This document shows, piece by piece, positions 1-11,455 of a stretch of DNA of 64,000 nucleotides. The translations under genes were made by a program, and so were the position numbers. The notes under the pieces were generated by a model. The model was not told where the DNA came from and ran no database searches. It saw only the letters and a program-made list of their open reading frames with translations. The stretch is from Nipponacmea schrenckii. Its lineage: Eukaryota; Mollusca; Gastropoda; Lottiidae. Location of the stretch: contig JAUJPP010000007.1 of NCBI GenBank assembly GCA_030562195.1, positions 21,201,769-21,265,768 on the forward strand. The letters run 5' to 3'. Numbering within the stretch: the stretch's first letter is position 1; each line of letters starts with the position of its first letter.

Positions 1-411
1 TAAGCTTATCATTTATAGTTTTCAAGGCCATGATTATTGTTTTCCAACACATTCCTTTTAAAAAGATTGATAAAGGACATCAGGTATATATAATCAATCA
101 GCCTGTTCTACACACAGCTATGACGAAGACATCTGTGAAGATATCAGTGACAATGTGAATCAAAGAGTCTCTTGGAAACCTTAATTTTCTGAGAGAAGAT
201 AAGCTTGTGAATAAAAAACATAAAAAGTGAATTTCCATGTTCGAGGTCTATTTGCATTATTCCTACAGTTTTAGTACTTCTGAAGACTTTAAATATGACC
301 AAAATCAACCCCTGAACCACAGAATCTTTCCCTTCAAAGAAATCTAAACAACATCAAGACAGCTTTGATGAGAGATTATAGTAACTTTAGTTTTTATTGT
401 GGATTGAAATA
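1..411. other. Non-coding stretch at window start
   Basis: AT-rich sequence with only short open frames on both strands. I see no splice-bounded coding exon, no RNA gene and no recognisable repeat. It ends at the TA that flanks the transposon starting at 412. Confidence 0.4.
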
Positions 412-891
412 CAGTAAACTCTGCGTAACTCGAGCAAAAATCAACACGCTTTGCTATGGGCCGGCCTAGCCCATGTATTCTTTCTTGTAGTGGACTGGGA
501 ACGAGTTTGGCTGAGCCTTAAGAGACGCGTGCTTGGAAGGACGGAAAGTTGGTATAGGTTCTAAAGCGGAATGAGGCCAAAGATATCTACAATGCCAACG
601 AAACCGGTTTATTCTGGTTGATGCTACCGAATAATTCACTGCGATTAAAAGGTCAGTCCCACCACAGGTCAAAACAATCAGTACAGCAACTTACGCTCCT
701 AGTCGGTAGCAACATGGATCTAACTGTACATTGTTTTATGTTCATTTTATAACTATAATATCGTTTTCTCATCGTGAACTTGATACACTGTGGTGTTACT
801 GACACATTTTGTGCTTGGTAGTTATTCGCCTAACTCGAAACTCGAACAAAATTTTCGGTCACCAGCTGGGCAAGTTATGCCGAGTTTACTG
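412..891 (+). mobile_element. Internally deleted Tigger/pogo-like DNA transposon
   Basis: The ends are inverted repeats: CAGTAAACTC on the left and its complement GAGTTTACTG on the right, each bounded by TA, the target-site duplication expected for the Tc1/mariner/pogo superfamily. Between about 495 and 740 the plus strand translates, with breaks, into the catalytic-core part of a Tigger/jerky-type transposase. The NANETGLFW stretch corresponds to the family's N-A-D-E-T-G-L-F signature, and a match to the downstream segment ending in a SNMD-type motif follows. The catalytic Asp is read as Asn and most of the transposase is missing, so the copy is non-autonomous. Seen: termini, TA flanks, protein match. 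Inferred: origin by internal deletion of a full-length Tigger. Confidence 0.75.
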
Positions 892-894
892 TAT

Positions 895-1889
895 GTATGT
901 GAGCTATTTGATAATTTGTAAATGAAATGTTTTATGTAGTAGATGTCTTTGGTTTCTAAAGTGAATGTGAATGCAAAATGTGTGAAATAAAGATTTGTAT
1001 TTAAACATCCCCATATGTATTATTTATATTTCTTCAAAAATATTTACCAGTATTGGATTCTAAAATAAACTTATTTCATGAGTTTATCACTTAAAATATT
1101 CCTACTAAAGGTTCACTAACAATTAATTCATTGATAATTGCTTATACAAAAATTAAGTTTTTGTTTTAAAAGAACATAATTCCATATACACCTATGTGCC
1201 TGAGCCCAGTTACCAGAACAGAGCAATACAAAATTAGTACAACCACTGAGATTGCAGAAAATGTCTACCCATATCAATCCTGATATTCTAAGTGACATTT
1301 CATACAAAGTTATTATTTGGATTTCAACCAAAAATATTTGAAAGAGTTTGTGGAAATAACTTCCCAGCTAAAATTTGTCTCTTAACCACCGACTGGCTTA
1401 CTATCACTAAATCTCGAGGCAGAGTTACCGCAGAAGTCAGGAAAGGCTGTTGATAATTTTTGTGCTAAGAAGTGAACATATCTTTAATCATCTGTGAGCC
1501 ACAGTAAAAGGTCGAAAAGTAAAGACGATTACTCCTATATTTTTCAAAGAAACTTGTAGTAGTAGCACAGAGTAAAGATAACCAGAGGCGCAACTTGCTA
1601 TTGGTCTATTACGAACGCGACCCGCGCGATGCATCTTGGGAAGTGCGTGTAAGAATGTAATGTCCGTAATGGTAGCTAATGTAAACAAACCGAAACAAAT
1701 GAGTTTAATCCTTTTACCGGACCAAATAATACGTTTTAAAGCCTTATTCTAGTTTTATAATTTATATTGAGATACCTGCCGGGTAAATGATTGCTCATAT
1801 AAAGGAAATTATTACGAATTAGTAATTTATAAGCTATCAACATAGTACCAACCATAACGTGTTTTTGTTAGTATTATGACATTGTCAAT
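895..1889. other. Intergenic stretch without recognised gene
   Basis: An AATAAA at about 985 could be the polyadenylation signal of an unrecognised transcript, but no coding exon precedes it. A small CpG-richer patch at about 1608-1660 stands out from the AT-rich surroundings and could be promoter-like; nothing proves it. Confidence 0.25.
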
Positions 1890-2338
1890 GTGACTGACTG
1901 GTAGGTATGGTGTCCGCTTTGGTAATCAAAACCATATCGCGGACGTTGAGTAAGGAGCGACCTGCTCCTATGGCTTCTTCTATATCTTTACTCATCGTTC
2001 TTCTTCTGTATCTTCCTTCTTCGTTCTTCTTCTGTATCTTGATTCTTCATTCTTCTTCTGTAACTGTCTTCTTTCTTCTTATAGAGAGCGATGTGCTCTT
2101 ATGGCTTCATCTGTCCTTCTTCTGTAAAGAGCGATGTGCTCTTATGGCTTCATCTGTCCTTCTGTTGTGATTCTTCTTGACGTTTTACCGAAGACTGAGT
2201 CCACGTTCGACGTCATACCCACAGATGAGCAGGACGCTCTTCTGATGTGCTACCTAGGTGATCATTCCTATTTCTTTTAAGAAATAATAAACTGCTTCAC
2301 AAATTGACGACATACCCTCTCCCGAATGTTTTTCTTGT

Positions 2339-3130
2339 TTATTCGACCAGCGTTTGTCTCTCTTCCCTTAATTGCTCACAATGGATTAACAGATGTTCTG
2401 CGGTACCAGCTTCAACGCAGGGACATAGCTTCAGTTCGTATTTGTGATTTCTTACCTCACCCATCATTCTCAGACGAGCGACCGATCGACAGATCTGTCG
2501 ATTGGGATGGTGCAAAATTACTTTACTGCTAATGCTATCGTTTAGTCTGAAGCGAAACGTATCAGCATCCACGAGAGTCACCTCCCATGCAGATTTGATG
2601 CTTTTACCGATCATGCTCCGGACTTCTGATAAGCTGTAGTCTATCGGCTCAATTTCCGTTAGAACTAGTCCTTGTTTTGCGAGTTCATCTGCAATCTCAT
2701 TTCCTTGTATGCCAATATGAGACGGGATCCATGCCAGCTCGATTGATTTGCCTTGACTATGTATTAATGAGCACGCTTGCCTGATTTCATCCATTAGCCC
2801 CGATTGGGAACTCGAAGAGTCGTTGACAATCGACACCAGACTGCTAAGCGAGTCGCTTAATACTACATAATTCGGATTTTGGTGACCTGCGGAATATTGC
2901 ACCGCATAGAGGATTGCAAGCATCTCTGAGGTATACACCGAACAGTTATTGGGTAGTCGCTTGATTATTCTTGTACTGCTCGAAAGGATATAAATCCCCA
3001 ACCCGGTCGTACTATTTTCCGGGTTATGTGAACCATCAGTGTAGATACGGGTGCTTTCCGACCACCTAGCGTCCATGTGAGTTAAAGCGATCATCCGAGC
3101 GATGCAGGGATCGTCCTGTTTCTTATCCAA
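2339..3130 (-). pseudogene. RNase H and C-terminal zinc-knuckle part of LINE ORF2 (left arm)
   Basis: 263-codon open frame, the 3' end of the broken ORF2. It contains an RNase HI fold: YTDGSHNP (first Asp), SEMLAILYA (Glu), VVLSDSLSSL (second Asp) and GNEIADELAKQG (last Asp), so all four acidic residues are present. Downstream lies a Cys-rich LCPCVEAGTAEHLLIHC tail like that of I-group LINEs; the C-P-C-G glycine is Val here. The upstream RT is in other frames, so this is a remnant rather than a gene. Confidence 0.8.
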
Positions 3131-3388
3131 TCTCGTAGCGAGAGAGGTGTCGACAAGAGGAGGCGTAATCGTCCAAGGAGCAATCTGGGGGAGAGCAACT
3201 CTCTGATGGGCAACCTATCTAGCCCATTTTTTCGAACGGATTCCCGAATTGCCTGGCCAAAGCTTATATTCTTTTTGGCTTGCCTGAACCTCGTGATCTC
3301 GAGGTAGGTGGAAGATGATTCTCCAAGCTGCTTGATTTTTGACCAGTATCTTAGAGCTTGCTCCTCTCTGCGGAGTTTGAGAGGGACC

Positions 3389-4883
3389 TCACCAACATCT
3401 TGGAGTAGCGACTCCGTTTTTTAATCCGATACCTCCTCCGGTGGCTATGCGGAGTGCTTTGTGCTGTACTATATCAAGTTTATGCAGAAGCATTGGTCTA
3501 GCAGTCATGATTGCCTGTGAACCATAGTCCAAGATGGGCCGGATCAGCGCACGATAGATCATCATGAGCGTCACCACATTGGCCCCCCATTCATTGCCAG
3601 ATATATTTCTCATTAAATTCAACAAAGCTTGGCACCTGTGTTTGATATTTGTGATGTGGGGTCCCCATGAGAGTTTCCTATCGAAAATAAACACCAAGTA
3701 GCTTGGTTTCACCGACGAATCAGATAGGCTCGCCATCCAAAACTAGTCGCATATCGGTCACCTGGGGGTCTGCGCAGACCGTTTTGGCTTTGGATATTCT
3801 AAATCCCCAGTCAAAGCGATCCAAGCATAGTTGCATCCGTTCTTTTAGGTTTGTGTATATGTAACCATTGCTCCAAAAAGTGCTGTCGTCAGCAAACATC
3901 GCGATCTTACATTTGTTTGACAGGTATTTGGAGTTGCGGATATCATTGACTATTATACTAAACAAGGTGGGGCTAATGACTGAGCCTTGTGGCGTGCCAT
4001 TTTCCAGACTGAATTCATCGCTGAAACTCTTGCCAATGGTTACACGTATCTTCCTATCCGCAAGAAAACTTGATATCCAGTTGTGCATACGACCACCTAT
4101 TCCTAGTTGGCGCAGCTTGTGCAATAATCCATCTGTCCAGACCAAATCAAAAGCTTTATTGTCTAGAAGATTATTTCTTTCTAGGAAATACCGAAGACGA
4201 TTTGTTATCATCGTTTCGAGGATTTTGCATAACGTGGATGTAAGGCTAACGGGTCTGTAAGACTCCGTTTCTGTGGGATCTTTACCAGCCTTTAGGATAG
4301 GTATAATGGATGCCATTTTGTCGGTACGTGGCCAAGATTCATTGAATAGTTCCAGAAGGATTTACGAAGCTTCGGGAGGCAATTTCTTCAACATCGAATA
4401 CTTGACATCATCCTCCCCCGCTGCACTGTCCTTTTTGGACGAGAGAGCTTTTTGAAGTTCATCAGCTGTTAAGGGGAAATTCAGTGGGTCGTTTTCATCT
4501 ATGTGTGTCAACACATTGGATTGACCCACTGCGAAGTTAGTTTTTCGATTAATGAATTCGGCGTGGTGTTTGTCCCTGCTCGCGTCAGCAAAGCTCTCAG
4601 CCATTAAGTCTGCCTTCTGTTTGTCGCTCTCTCCAACTCTGTCCCCGTATTTTACAACTGGGATTTTGTGTGAAGATTTAGTGCCATTCATTGATCTGAT
4701 TTTGGCCCAGACATCCTTGATCTGGGTGTGCTGGTTTAGCGTTTGACAGAATTCGTGCCAGTGGCTGGTGCGAGCCTCGTTGATGACTTTCTTAGCGTTC
4801 TCTGTAGTTTCCAAATAAGCCTGTTTTGTATCAGGGGTGAGGTTTCGTTGGACACGACGTAGTGCTTTCTTTCGTAATTTCAC
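3389..4883 (-). pseudogene. Reverse transcriptase of LINE ORF2, broken (left arm)
   Basis: Three frames together give an RT: the pre-RT segment (4362-4883), fingers and palm with SYRPVSLTSTLCKILE, NGTPQGSVISPTLFS and AMFADDSTFW (3720-4316), and the thumb (3389-3736). The A-x-D-D catalytic motif is intact (FADDS). A deletion near 4165 fuses the DN after the fingers directly to the FDLVWTDGL stretch, removing the N-Q-S-G-F block present in the other arm. Frames shift at ~3730 and ~4370. Confidence 0.8.
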
Positions 4884-5251
4884 TGCGTGATGGCAAGCAT
4901 CCGACCACTAGGGCTTCGGACAAGCCCTGTTTTTTCCAGAGGTTCGCGGGATAGCTTCTTTGCTGCCTCCTTGAGGACCATGGTGACATTTTTGGCGTAG
5001 ACATCAACATCCTTGTTTTGTATGTCCTTTACGTCCCACTGCGAACAGTTTTCAGTAAATTTTATCCAATCTGCCTTTGCCATTTGCCATTTTTGTTTGC
5101 CGTGGATTTCTTCCCTTCTTAATTGACCCTTATAAGTAATATCTATTACTAGATGATCACTTCCAAGGGTCTGGGTCGAACTAACTTACCAGTTGCAATG
5201 TGAAGCTATATTTGTCGAAGCGATAGTAAGATCTAAATGAGACATTCCTCC

Positions 5252-5923
5252 TTCAAAGAGGCAACAGCTCTCGTTAAGATTCGGGATGACTTTGAGGCAA
5301 CGAAACCCAAGAAGAAAGATCTTTCTTCGAAGGTGGAGAAACCGAAAAAGACCACTCCAGTATTCGAGACGAGCGTCCCCCCAATCGTGTCAACGGGGCC
5401 CGAAATCACACCAGTGTTTCGGGATGCAGACAGTTTCTTAAACTTGATTAACGCAGAAATTGCTGCAACAGCTGCTAAATCAGACGAAGTGTACGACAAG
5501 CGCAGAGTTAGTCCGAAGATCATTCAGGCTATTAAAAACTCTGTTGAGAACTTTAAGGAGTCCTCCATCAACGCAAGTAGCCAAACAGACGTCTCTAGAA
5601 AACGGAAAAAGGATGCACGAGGAAGTCCTGAATCGTCTCCTGATGCCTCGGTCGAAGACACAACTAAAAGCAGATCAGCTTTTAAGTATGTCCGAACGGT
5701 TAACAGAGGTCGTATCCTCTCAATGTCATCAACTCCAAATTCAAGTAGGACTGATGCTAAACTGAAGCCGTCTATTTCAAACACAACGGCTTCATATTCA
5801 GAGTCGGATTCCTGTCCAGAAGTGAGCGACGGAGAGGAGGAGGTAATGGAAGAATATGTTCGATCTGAACAATGTGACACCGATACTTGCTTAACTCATG
5901 GGCACGACTGGCAGGACGAATAA
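5252..5923 (+). pseudogene. LINE ORF1 (gag-like) C-terminal part, 5' truncated
   Basis: An open frame runs to the stop at 5921. Its apparent ATG at 5237 lies in the reverse complement of the endonuclease (left arm), so the true N-terminus is missing and the first ~15 bases are foreign. The ~220 residues are hydrophilic, with Lys-rich and Ser-rich stretches (KPKKKDL, SRKRKKDARG) and an acidic tail (SDGEEEVMEE). This composition fits the C-terminal tail of an I-group LINE ORF1 RNA-binding protein; the zinc knuckles are not present in the preserved part. The stop overlaps the start of ORF2 at 5898 by 26 bp. Role inferred from position ahead of the endonuclease. Confidence 0.65.
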
Positions 5924-6662
5924 ATTACTTCGAACGGAACAGGAAAAGACTAGCATCTATATTTCTGTCGCAATGGATCGCAGTCTTAAAATCCTGCAGC
6001 ATAGCCTTAATGGCCTTCGGGCCAGGCTCGTTGAGTTGAGGAAATTTCTTATTACCGCTCGGTACGACGTTCTCTATTTCCAAGAAACCAAGCTCTTTCC
6101 TGGAGTAGATGATCTAACCTTGCCCAGGTATCTCTGCTCTAGACTGGATAGACCTGGTTCACATAAAAAGCGCATCGGCAATCTACGTAAGGGAAGGACT
6201 ACCTTATCAAACACTATCCCTGCGTAGTAATGAATTTGAGGTTATCGGAGTATCCCTCTCCCTTGCTGATGGAAAGAAAATAGCAATAGTCAATGTTTAT
6301 CTGCCGCCTGGTAAGAATGTCATTGAACCAAGCTCATATCGAAACCTACGTGAACAAATATCACATCGGAATGTCCTGTTCTGTGTTGACTTCAATTCAA
6401 AACACGCCGCATGGGGATTGAAAAAGCAAGATGGTCAAGGAGAGGGACTACTCGAATTCATAGAGGAGAACGACATGTGCTTATTGAACGATGGGAGGCC
6501 TACTTAATAACTCCAGTGGAGGAATGTCTCATTTAGATCTTACTATCGCTTAATATAGCTTCACATTGCAACTGGCAAGTTAGTTCGACCGAGACCCTTG
6601 GAAGTGATCATCTAGTAATAGATATTACTTATAAGGGTCAATTAAGAAGGGAAGAAATCCAC
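5898..6662 (+). pseudogene. AP-endonuclease domain of LINE ORF2, frameshifted
   Basis: The frame from 5898 gives LKILQHSLNGLRARLVELR and YDVLYFQETKLFPG, the first two motifs of the exonuclease-endonuclease-phosphatase fold (the Asn and catalytic Glu). After a frameshift near 6200 the continuing frame gives IAIVNVYLPPG and VDFNSKHAAWG (D-F-N motif). After another break the SSGGMSHLDLTIA block and GSDHLVI (S-D-H motif, about 6607-6627) follow. All expected endonuclease motifs are recognisable but lie in several frames, so the copy is dead. This segment is shared by both arms only from 6519 on. Confidence 0.75.
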
Positions 6663-9600
6663 GGCAAACAAAAATGGCAAATGGCAAAGGCAGATTGGAT
6701 AAAATTTACTGAAAACTGTTCGCAGTGGGACGTGAAGGACATACAAAACAAGGATGTTGATGTCTACGCCAAAAATGTCACCATGGTCCTCATGGAGGCA
6801 GCAAGGAAGCTATCCCGCGAACCTCTGGAAAAAACAGGGCTTGTCCGAAGCCCTGGTGGTCAGATGCTTACCATCACGCAGTGAAATTACGAAAGAAAGC
6901 ACTACGTCGTGTCCAACGAAACCTCACCCCTGATACAAAACAGGCTTATTTGGAAACTACAGAGAACGCTAAGAAAGTCATCAACGAGGCTCGCACCAGC
7001 CACTGGCACTAATTCTGTCAAACGCTAAACCAGCACACCCAGATCAAGGATGTCTGGGCCAAAATCAGATCAATGAATGGCACTAAATCTTCACACAAAA
7101 TCCCAGTTGTAAAATACGGGGACAGAGTTGGAGAGAGCTGATGAACTTTAGAAAGCTCTCTCGTCCAAAAAGGACAGTGCAGTGGGGGAGGATGATGTCA
7201 AGTATTCGATGTTGAAGAAATTGCCTCCCGAAGCTTCGTAAATCCTTCTGGAACTATTCAATGAATCTTGGGCCACGTACCGACAAAATGGCATTCATTA
7301 TACCTATCCTAAATGCTGGTAAAGATCCCACAGAAACGGAGTCTTACAGACCCGTTAGCCTTACATCCATGTTATGCAAAATCCTCGAAACGATGATAAC
7401 AAATCGTCTTCGGTATTTCCTAGAAAGAAATAATCTTCTAGACAATAATCAAAGTGGTTTCAGAAAGCTCAGATCTACGGCGGATTAAATTGTTAGACTA
7501 CAACACAGTTGTAAAATACGGGGACAGAGTTGGAGAGAGCGACAAACAGAAGGCAGACTTAATGGCTGAGAGCTTTGCTGACGCGAGTAGGGACAAACAC
7601 CACTCCGCCGAATTCATTAATCGAAAAACTAACTTCGCAGTGGGTCAATCCAATGTGTTGACACACATAGATGAAAACGACCCACTGAATCTCCCCTTAA
7701 CAGCTGATGAACTTCAAAAAGCTCTCTCGTCCAAAAAGGACAGTGCAGCGGGGGAGGATGATGTCAAGTATTCGATGTTGAAGAAATTGCCTCCCGAAGC
7801 TTCGTAAACCCTTCTGGAACTTTTCAATGAATCTTGGAACAATGGCCACGTACCGACAAAATGGAAAACGGCATCCATTATACCTATCCTAAAGGCTGGT
7901 AGAAACGGAGTCTTACAGACCCGTTAGCCTTACATCCACGTTATGCAAAATCCTCAAAACGATGATAACAAATCGTCTTCGGTATTTCCTAGAAAGAAAG
8001 AATCTTTTAGACAATAATCAAAGTGGTTTCAGAAAGCTCAGATCTACGGCGGATCAAATTTTTAGACTATACACACAATGTCTAAGACATTGAACAGTTC
8101 TGGTTTCCTCTGTGCTGTGTTCATAGACTTAACAAAAGCTTTTGATTTGGTCTGGTAAGATGGATTATTGCACAAGCTGTGCCAACTAGGAATAGGTGGT
8201 CGTATGCACAACTGGATAGCAAGTTTTCTTGCGGATAGGAAGATATGTGTAACCATTGGAAAGAGTTTCAGCGATGAATTCAGTCTGGAAAATGGCACGA
8301 CACAAGGCTCAGTCATTAGCCCCACCTTGTTTAGTATAATGGTCTATGATATCCGCAACTCCAAATACCTGTCAAACAAATGTCAGATAGCGATGTTTGC
8401 TGACGACAGCACTTTTTGGAGCAATGGTTACTTATACACAAACCTAAAAGAACGGATGCAACTATGCTTGGATCGCTTTGCAAAGTGGGCAAATGACTGG
8501 GGATTTAGAATATCCAAAGCCAAAACGGTGGGAATGTTGGTCTGCGCAGACCCCCAGGTGACCGATATGAGACTAGTTTTGGATGGCGAGCCTATCCGAT
8601 TCGTCGGTGAAACCTAGCTACTTGGTGTAACTTTCGATAGGAACCTCCCATGGGGACCCCACATCACAAATATCAAACACAGGTGCCAAGCTTTGCTGAA
8701 TTTAATGAGAAATATATCTGGCAATGAATGGGGTGCCAATGTGGTGACGCTCGTGATGATCTATCGTGCGCTGATCCGGCCCATCTTGGACTACGGTTCA
8801 CAGGCATTCATGACTGCTAGACCAATGCTTCTGCATGAACTTGATATAATACAGCACAAAGCACTCCGCATAGCCACCGGAGGAGGTATCGGAATAAAAA
8901 CGGAGTCGCTACTCCAAGATGTTGGTGAGGTCCCTCTCAAACTCCGCAGAGAGGAGCAAGCTCTAAGATACTGGTCAAAAATCAAGCACCTTGGAGAATC
9001 ATCTCCCACCTACCTCGAGATCACGAGGTTCAGGCAAGCCAAAAAGAATATAAGCTTTGGCCAGGCAGTTCGGGAATCCGTTCGAAAATATGGGCTAGAA
9101 AGGTTGCCCATCAGAGAGTTTGCTCTCCCCCAGATTGCTCTTTGGACGATCACGCCTCCTCTTGTCGACACCTCTCTCGCTACGAGATTGGATAAGAAAC
9201 GGGGCGATCCCTGCATCGCTCGGATGATCGCTTTAACTCACATGGACGCTAGGTGGTCGGAAAGCACCCGTATCTACACTGATGGTTCACATAACCCGGA
9301 AAATAATAGGCTACGACCGGGTTGGGGATTAATATACCTTCGAGCAGTACAAGAATAATCAAGCGACTACCCAATAACTGTTCGGTGTATACTTCAGAGA
9401 TGCTTGCAATCCTCTATGCGGTGCAATATTCCGCAGGCCACCAAAATCCGAATTATGTAGTATTAAGCGACTCGCTTAGCAGTCTGATGTCGATTGTCAA
9501 CGACTCTTCGAGTTCCCAATCGGAGCTAGTGGATGAAATCAGGCAAGCGTGCTCATTAATACCAAGGCAAATCAATCGAGCTGGCATGGATCCCGTCTCA

Positions 9601-10467
9601 TGTTGGCATACAAGGAAATGAGATTGCAGATGAACTCGCAAAACAAGGACTAGTTCTAACGGAAATTGAGCCGATAGACTACAGCTTATAAAAAGTCCGG
9701 AGCATGATCGGTAAAAGCATCAAATCTGCATGGGAGGTAACTCTCGTGGATGCTGATACGTTTCGCTTCAGACTAAACGATAGCATTAGCAGTAAAGTAA
9801 TTTTGCACCATCCCAATCGACAGATCTATCGATCGGTCGCTCGTCTGAGAATGATGGGTGAGGTAAGAAATCACAAATACGAACTGAAGCTATGTCCCTG
9901 CGGTGAAGCTGGTACCACAGAACATCTGTTAATCCATTGTGAGCAATTAAGGGAAGAGAGATAAACGCTGGTCGATTTATTGAATAAACGTAAGCTGGAC
10001 TATAAACTGAAAAACATTCTGTCATATACGGGAGAGGATATGCCGTCAATTTGTGAAGCAGGTTATTATTTCTTAAAAGAAATAGGAATGATCACCTAGG
10101 TAGCACATCAGAAGAGCGTCCTGCTCATCTGTAGGTATGACGTCGAACGTGGACTCAGTCTTCGGTAAAACGTCAAGAAGAATCACAGAAGAAGGACGGA
10201 AGAAGTTTAAAGAGCACATCGCTCTTTACAGAAGAAGGACAGATGAAGCCATAAGAGCACATCGCTCTCTATAAGAAGAAAGAAGACAGTTACAGAAGAA
10301 GAATGAGGAATCAAGATACAGAAGAAAAACGAAGAAGGAAAGATACAGAAGAAGAACGATGAGTAAAGATATAGAAGAAGCCATAGGAGCAGGTCGCTCC
10401 TTACTCAACGTCCGCGATATGGTTTTGATTACCGAAGCAGACACCATACCTACCAGTCAGTCAGTCA
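6519..10467 (+). mobile_element. I-group LINE, right (plus-strand) arm of inverted pair
   Basis: Reverse-complement partner of 1890-5251: end of endonuclease, RT (about 6890-8930, with FADDS at about 8400), RNase H (about 9260-9650, broken by a 5-bp insertion at ~9309), Cys/His tail (about 9890-9960) and the AAGAAG-rich 3' UTR to the terminal CCTACCAGTCAGTCA block. Upstream, in the same orientation, lie the endonuclease start (5898) and ORF1 (5252), so this arm plus the spacer forms a nearly full-length element. Many frameshifts and stops, different from those in the left arm, show that both arms decayed independently. Confidence 0.85.
7108..8073 (+). repeat. Partial tandem duplication inside the LINE right arm
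   Basis: The block beginning GTAAAATACGGGGACAG occurs at ~7110 and again at ~7508. Each copy is followed by the same RT-encoding stretch ending near GATCTACGGCGGAT (about 7473-7486 and 8041-8054). The first copy has lost roughly 200 bp (a jump from GGAGAGAGC to TGATGAAC at ~7139), the second is fuller. The left arm has a single copy, so the duplication happened after the two arms were formed. Confidence 0.7.
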
Positions 10468-10468
10468 G

Positions 10469-10508
10469 GCCGTTATGAAATCCAACAACGGCTTCAATTT
10501 GGTCTGTT
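10469..10508 (-). repeat. Single inverted unit of the 61-bp satellite
   Basis: The 40 bases directly after the LINE end are the reverse complement of one unit of the tandem array at 11456-11800 (CCGTTATGAAATCC, then AACAACGGCTTCAATTTGG). The two thus bracket ~950 bp in inverted orientation, as in an element with repetitive inverted ends. Confidence 0.7.
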
Positions 10509-10691
10509 ACGAGTTCGGAAAAACGATATGACACAGTAGCACGGGTTCATAACCAAGCAAATTAGGTAACATGTAAATCATGTATGTATACGTCATTTTT
10601 TATGACGTCAAAATGAAAGCCATTCATTCTTTGAAACAAGACATGGAAAGTACACTAAATATGCGCCGTTTATCGATAGCTGTGTGATAAA

Positions 10692-10809
10692 AAGAATCTT
10701 AAACTCGTGCGTATGTAATATGAAATTTATGAGCCAAGGCTCGGGTAATAATTAATCTGTCAACTCATTTCATAAATTTCATATTACATAAGCACTCGTT
10801 TAAGATCCT
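10692..10809. repeat. Imperfect inverted repeat (hairpin), ~40-bp arms
   Basis: Arms 10692-10731 and 10770-10809 are near-complements. The perfect core is GTAATATGAAATTTATGA and its complement TCATAAATTTCATATTAC; outside it CTTAAAC(T/G)(C/A)GTGC is mirrored with a few mismatches. The loop is about 38 bases. It is probably a miniature inverted-repeat element or part of the larger repeat ending at ~11800. Confidence 0.7.
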
Positions 10810-10817
10810 CTATTCAC

Positions 10818-10975
10818 CACCCGGGTGAAAATTTATTATCACCCAGGTGGTAATTCTGTAATATATAATTAAAATCTTGAATTACCGCACCCGGGTGAAA
10901 ATTAATTTCCACACAGGTGGTAATTCTGTAATATTTATTTAAAAACTTGAATTAGCACCTGGGTGAACTATTTAA
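10818..10975 (+). repeat. ~70-bp tandem repeat, 2.2 copies
   Basis: Units start at 10818, 10888 and 10956 (periods 70 and 68), each with CACC(C/T)GGGTGAA, the first two also with CAGGTGGTAATTCTGTAATAT and a TTGAATTA end. CACCCGGGTG is itself a 10-bp palindrome. Confidence 0.75.
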
Positions 10976-11455
10976 CGATTTATATTCGCTTATTTACTAT
11001 GTCGCCAAGCACCCACATTCTCGTATCTGGATTTCTTTCCGATTCTTACTAAATCTATAGCCGTGAGAGTTTCTTTGTAACTAACGGTTGGATTTCAAAA
11101 CAACCATCACTGGTTAAAGGTTAAACTGATGACAAATGTGATATGAATAGGCCTATTATTCACTTTTTGTCAGGGGGGAGGGCAATATATATTATGTCCC
11201 CCCAAAGTCAGAAACTAGTCCCCCCCCCCTCCAAAGATCGCCGCCCGTGACATTATCATTTTCTATCCGCTAAAAGGGGAATTAATATTATTATCGAAAC
11301 GCGCTGCCCAATTTCAGTTTGAGAAAACCATTCATTATTGTATCAGATAAGCTCTAAAACTTGTAATCTTTCTAAATATGATTATAATCTATGTAACTGA
11401 AGCGTACTTCTCAACATTTATAAAAAATTTATTATAGATCTTCATCTTATGGCCC

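Larger units (their letters stand above)
1890..5251 (-). mobile_element. I-group LINE, left (minus-strand) arm of inverted pair
   Basis: The 3' two-thirds of a non-LTR retrotransposon read on the minus strand: end of the AP-endonuclease (about 5250-5080), RT (about 4880-3400), RNase H (about 3130-2650), a C-terminal zinc-knuckle-like Cys/His tail and a 3' UTR rich in AAGAAG-type repeats (about 2170-1950). RT followed by RNase H in one ORF2 is characteristic of the I group (I, Nimb, Ingi and relatives). The RNase H part is still open (2339-3130) and keeps TDGS, a Glu, SDS and the NEIAD motif. The RT is broken by frameshifts and has lost about 130 bp at ~4165 relative to the other arm. The arm is the reverse complement of 6519-10467 and stops abruptly at 5251. 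Confidence 0.85.

Noticed and set aside
5524..5880. 118-codon minus-strand frame opposite LINE ORF1
   Set aside because: Antisense shadow of the ORF1 remnant; no independent motif.
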